Of a stretch of 22,491 bases of DNA, positions 20,986 through 22,491 are shown piece after piece. The position numbers and the translations under genes are program-made. The notes under the pieces were generated by a model, which saw nothing but the letters and a program-made list of their open reading frames with translations, ran no database searches and was not told the origin of the DNA. The stretch's first letter is position 1. Each line of letters opens with the position of its first letter. The DNA is from Brevibacillus sp. (GTDB lineage: Bacteria > Bacillota > Bacilli > Brevibacillales > Brevibacillaceae), in NCBI GenBank assembly GCA_029240815.1, contig JARDZO010000137.1, positions 1 to 22,491 on the forward strand, written 5' to 3'.

Positions 20986-22383
20986 CTACTCTTGTTCGGT
21001 TGTCGCTTGTTCAGCGGAATCTTTATCTTTTCTTGGGAAAACTACTTTTTCAAAGGTTCCTTCCACTACTTTTTTCGCAACCGCTTCGAATTCCTCACTT
21101 CGTTTGTCCGCTTCTTCTTCTGTGAGCTTGCCGGCTGTTACTGCTTCTGCCAGTCTTTCTTCTTGCTGTTTCACCAAGAGGGCGATCACATCGCCTTCAT
21201 CCACACCTTGCGCCTCAGCAATTTGTGCCAGCGATTTGCCTGCTGTCAGTTCTTCTTTCAGTTTGGCTTCGTCCAGCTTCAAGAGAGCGAGGAGTTCTTC
21301 GTTATTCCCAGCTCCAAATCCAAATGCCATTCCTTTTCCGTGCCCACGATCTTGATGTGTGCTTTCCACCATGGCTTTGACACGGTCGGTTGCGTTCTCA
21401 TTCATTTTATCGGCTTGCTCCTGAGTGAGCTTGCCTGCTTTCACGGCTTCTGCGAGTTTTTCTTTTTGTTGTTTCACCAGCAGTGCAACCACGTCATCGG
21501 TAGACACACCTTGTGCTTCTGCTACGGCTGCCAAGGACTTATCAGCTTTCAGTTCTTCCTGGAGCTTCGCTGCATCCAGTTTCAGCAGAGACAGCAGTTC
21601 TTCGTTCTTCTCATAGCCAAATCCGAAACCGCCTATACCTTGATGCGTGTTTTCCAGCTGTGCTTTTACGCGGTCCGCTGCGTTTTCATTCATTTTATCC
21701 GCTTGCTCTTGGGTGAGTTTGCCGGCTTTCACGGCTTCCGCCAGCTTCTCTTCCTGTTGTTTCACCAAGAGAGCAATGACGTCGTCTTCATCCACACCTT
21801 GCGCTTCTGCTACCGCCGCCAGCGTTTTACCAGCTTTCAGCTCTTCTTGCAGTTTAGCTGCATCCAGCTTCAGCAAGGACAGCAGCTCTTCGTTCTTATC
21901 AAAGCCAAATCCGAAACCGCCTGGCCCTCTGCCTTCGTGCGTATTTTCCAGCTGTTCTTTCACGCGGTCCGCTGCGTTTTCATTCATTTTATCCGCTTGC
22001 TCTTGTGTAAGCTTGCCTGCTTTCACTGCTTCCGCCAGCTTCTCTTGCTGTTGTTTCACCAGAAGAGCGATCACATCGTCTTCATCCACACCTTGCGCTT
22101 CTGCTACCGCTGCCAGTGTCTTTCCTGCTTTCAGCTCTTCCTGGAGTTTTTCCGCATCCAGTTTCAAGAGAGATAGAAGCTCCGTGTTTTCTTTGAAGGA
22201 GATTCCGAAACCACCTCGGTGTTCCATTTTGCTCCCGAATTTCACTTCTGCCGGTTTATTCAAATTTTGAGTTTGTGTTTGTGTTTGTGTCGTGTCAGCC
22301 GCCAGTGCGCTTCCCAGACTTCCGATACTCAACACCGCTGCCATTGCTCCCATAAGCATTCCCATTTTTGCTTTGCTAAACAT
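20986..22383 (-). CDS. secreted protein with four tandem repeats of about 100 residues
   Basis: The 465-residue protein starts with a signal peptide (MFSKAKMGMLMGAMAAVLSIGSLGSALAA; cleavage near residues 28-29), then TQTQTQTQ and a basic/glycine segment. Four repeats start near residues 62, 160, 256 and 358. Each has NEELLSLLKLDAAKLQEEL, then AGKTLAAVAEAQGVDEDDVIALLVKQQ, then EKLAEAVKAGKLTQEQADKMNENAADRVK, joined by GGFGFGF-type linkers. The units look helical and acidic, with a LysM- or HTH-like segment (LAAVAEAQGVDEDDVIA) only in appearance. There is no sorting signal, lipobox or enzyme motif; the C-terminus is charged (RKDKDSAEQATTEQE). Function is unknown; an extracellular or wall-associated structural or binding role is plausible. 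GGATGGAGAG precedes the ATG. Confidence 0.85.
   Translation of the reverse strand: MFSKAKMGMLMGAMAAVLSIGSLGSALAADTTQTQTQTQNLNKPAEVKFGSKMEHRGGFGISFKENTELLSLLKLDAEKLQEELKAGKTLAAVAEAQGVDEDDVIALLVKQQQEKLAEAVKAGKLTQEQADKMNENAADRVKEQLENTHEGRGPGGFGFGFDKNEELLSLLKLDAAKLQEELKAGKTLAAVAEAQGVDEDDVIALLVKQQEEKLAEAVKAGKLTQEQADKMNENAADRVKAQLENTHQGIGGFGFGYEKNEELLSLLKLDAAKLQEELKADKSLAAVAEAQGVSTDDVVALLVKQQKEKLAEAVKAGKLTQEQADKMNENATDRVKAMVESTHQDRGHGKGMAFGFGAGNNEELLALLKLDEAKLKEELTAGKSLAQIAEAQGVDEGDVIALLVKQQEERLAEAVTAGKLTEEEADKRSEEFEAVAKKVVEGTFEKVVFPRKDKDSAEQATTEQE
21064..22200 (-). repeat. four tandem coding repeats, about 290-300 bp each
   Basis: Units lie at about 22200-21937, 21906-21643, 21618-21355 and 21312-21064, spaced 96-101 codons apart. 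Units 1 to 3 share long identical protein blocks but differ at many third codon positions. The fourth is the most divergent in protein sequence and lacks the NENAADRVK segment in its usual form. Confidence 0.9.
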
Positions 22384-22491
22384 ATACTCTCCATCCTTTC
22401 ATCGCTAGGTTTGTATCCCGTACCTCTCTGGTACAAGACTAAGTGTACATGGGCTTTTTTAGATTCCCGTTTGAGAAAAGTGGAAAACTGA
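22384..22491 (-). promoter_or_regulatory. upstream region of the repeat-protein gene, promoter not resolved
   Basis: This 108-bp stretch contains a GTACC-N5-GGTAC inverted repeat (about 22423-22437) and a TACACT that could serve as a -10, but no matching -35. The inverted repeat could be an operator. I cannot assign a sigma factor. Confidence 0.3.

Noticed and set aside
20932..22176. Long plus-strand open frame (about 414 codons) opposite the repeat protein
   Set aside because: Its internal repetition simply mirrors the coding repeats of the minus-strand gene, and it is very rich in Phe/Cys/Leu; the minus-strand gene has a signal peptide, SD and terminator.
1..22491. tRNA or rRNA genes, CRISPR arrays, insertion sequences or prophage genes
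   Set aside because: None was seen: no transposase, integrase or cas-like protein, no regularly spaced short repeats, and no tRNA-like cloverleaf noticed by eye.

Overview
The window comes from a Gram-positive, spore-forming member of the Bacillales, most like Brevibacillus or a close relative in Paenibacillaceae. Three things suggest this: the gene order alr–ndoAI–ndoA–rsb–sigB–tex–cmpA–sprT–thiL matches the alr-to-ydcK/thiL neighbourhood of Bacillus subtilis, the genes carry strong AGGAGG-type ribosome binding sites, and the sporulation gene cmpA is present. The genus is inferred from this pattern, not from a search. All large genes are on the minus strand. Only a small hypothetical gene and cmpA are on the plus strand.

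Right to left, in the direction of minus-strand transcription, the layout is as follows. (1) 20986-22383 encodes a secreted protein with four tandem repeats of about 100 residues. (2) 12730-20717 is a self-contained catabolic unit: a PAS/AAA+/Fis sigma-54 activator, a terminator, a textbook -24/-12 promoter, then a lipoprotein binding protein, two ABC ATPases, two permeases (HAAT/Liv type), an acetamidase/formamidase and a D-amino-acid aminotransferase, closed by a strong terminator. It probably imports and degrades an amide or amino-acid-like compound. (3) 9969-12609 holds a nitrilase-family amidohydrolase and adenine deaminase, extending the theme of nitrogen release from amides and purines. 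(4) 7489-9904 is an operon with a consensus promoter: a two-helix membrane protein, alanine racemase, and the antitoxin/toxin pair NdoAI/NdoA. (5) 4239-7275 is a compact general-stress module, rsbT-rsbU-rsbV-rsbW-sigB, without rsbR, rsbS or rsbX. (6) 3494-4238 has no convincing gene but holds unusually elaborate inverted-repeat structure. (7) 1331-3493 is tex. (8) 752-1305 on the plus strand holds a small unknown gene and cmpA. (9) 1-657 holds a SprT-like zinc protein and the start of thiL.

The most notable observations are these. A hairpin sequesters the cmpA ribosome binding site, and a sporulation-type -10 sequence lies inside its loop. An uncharacterised multi-stem element of about 220 bp lies downstream of sigB. 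The stress-sigma module lacks stressosome genes. A sigma-54-controlled operon joins amide hydrolysis to D-amino-acid transamination. TTG start codons, fixed by strong Shine-Dalgarno sequences, are frequent.
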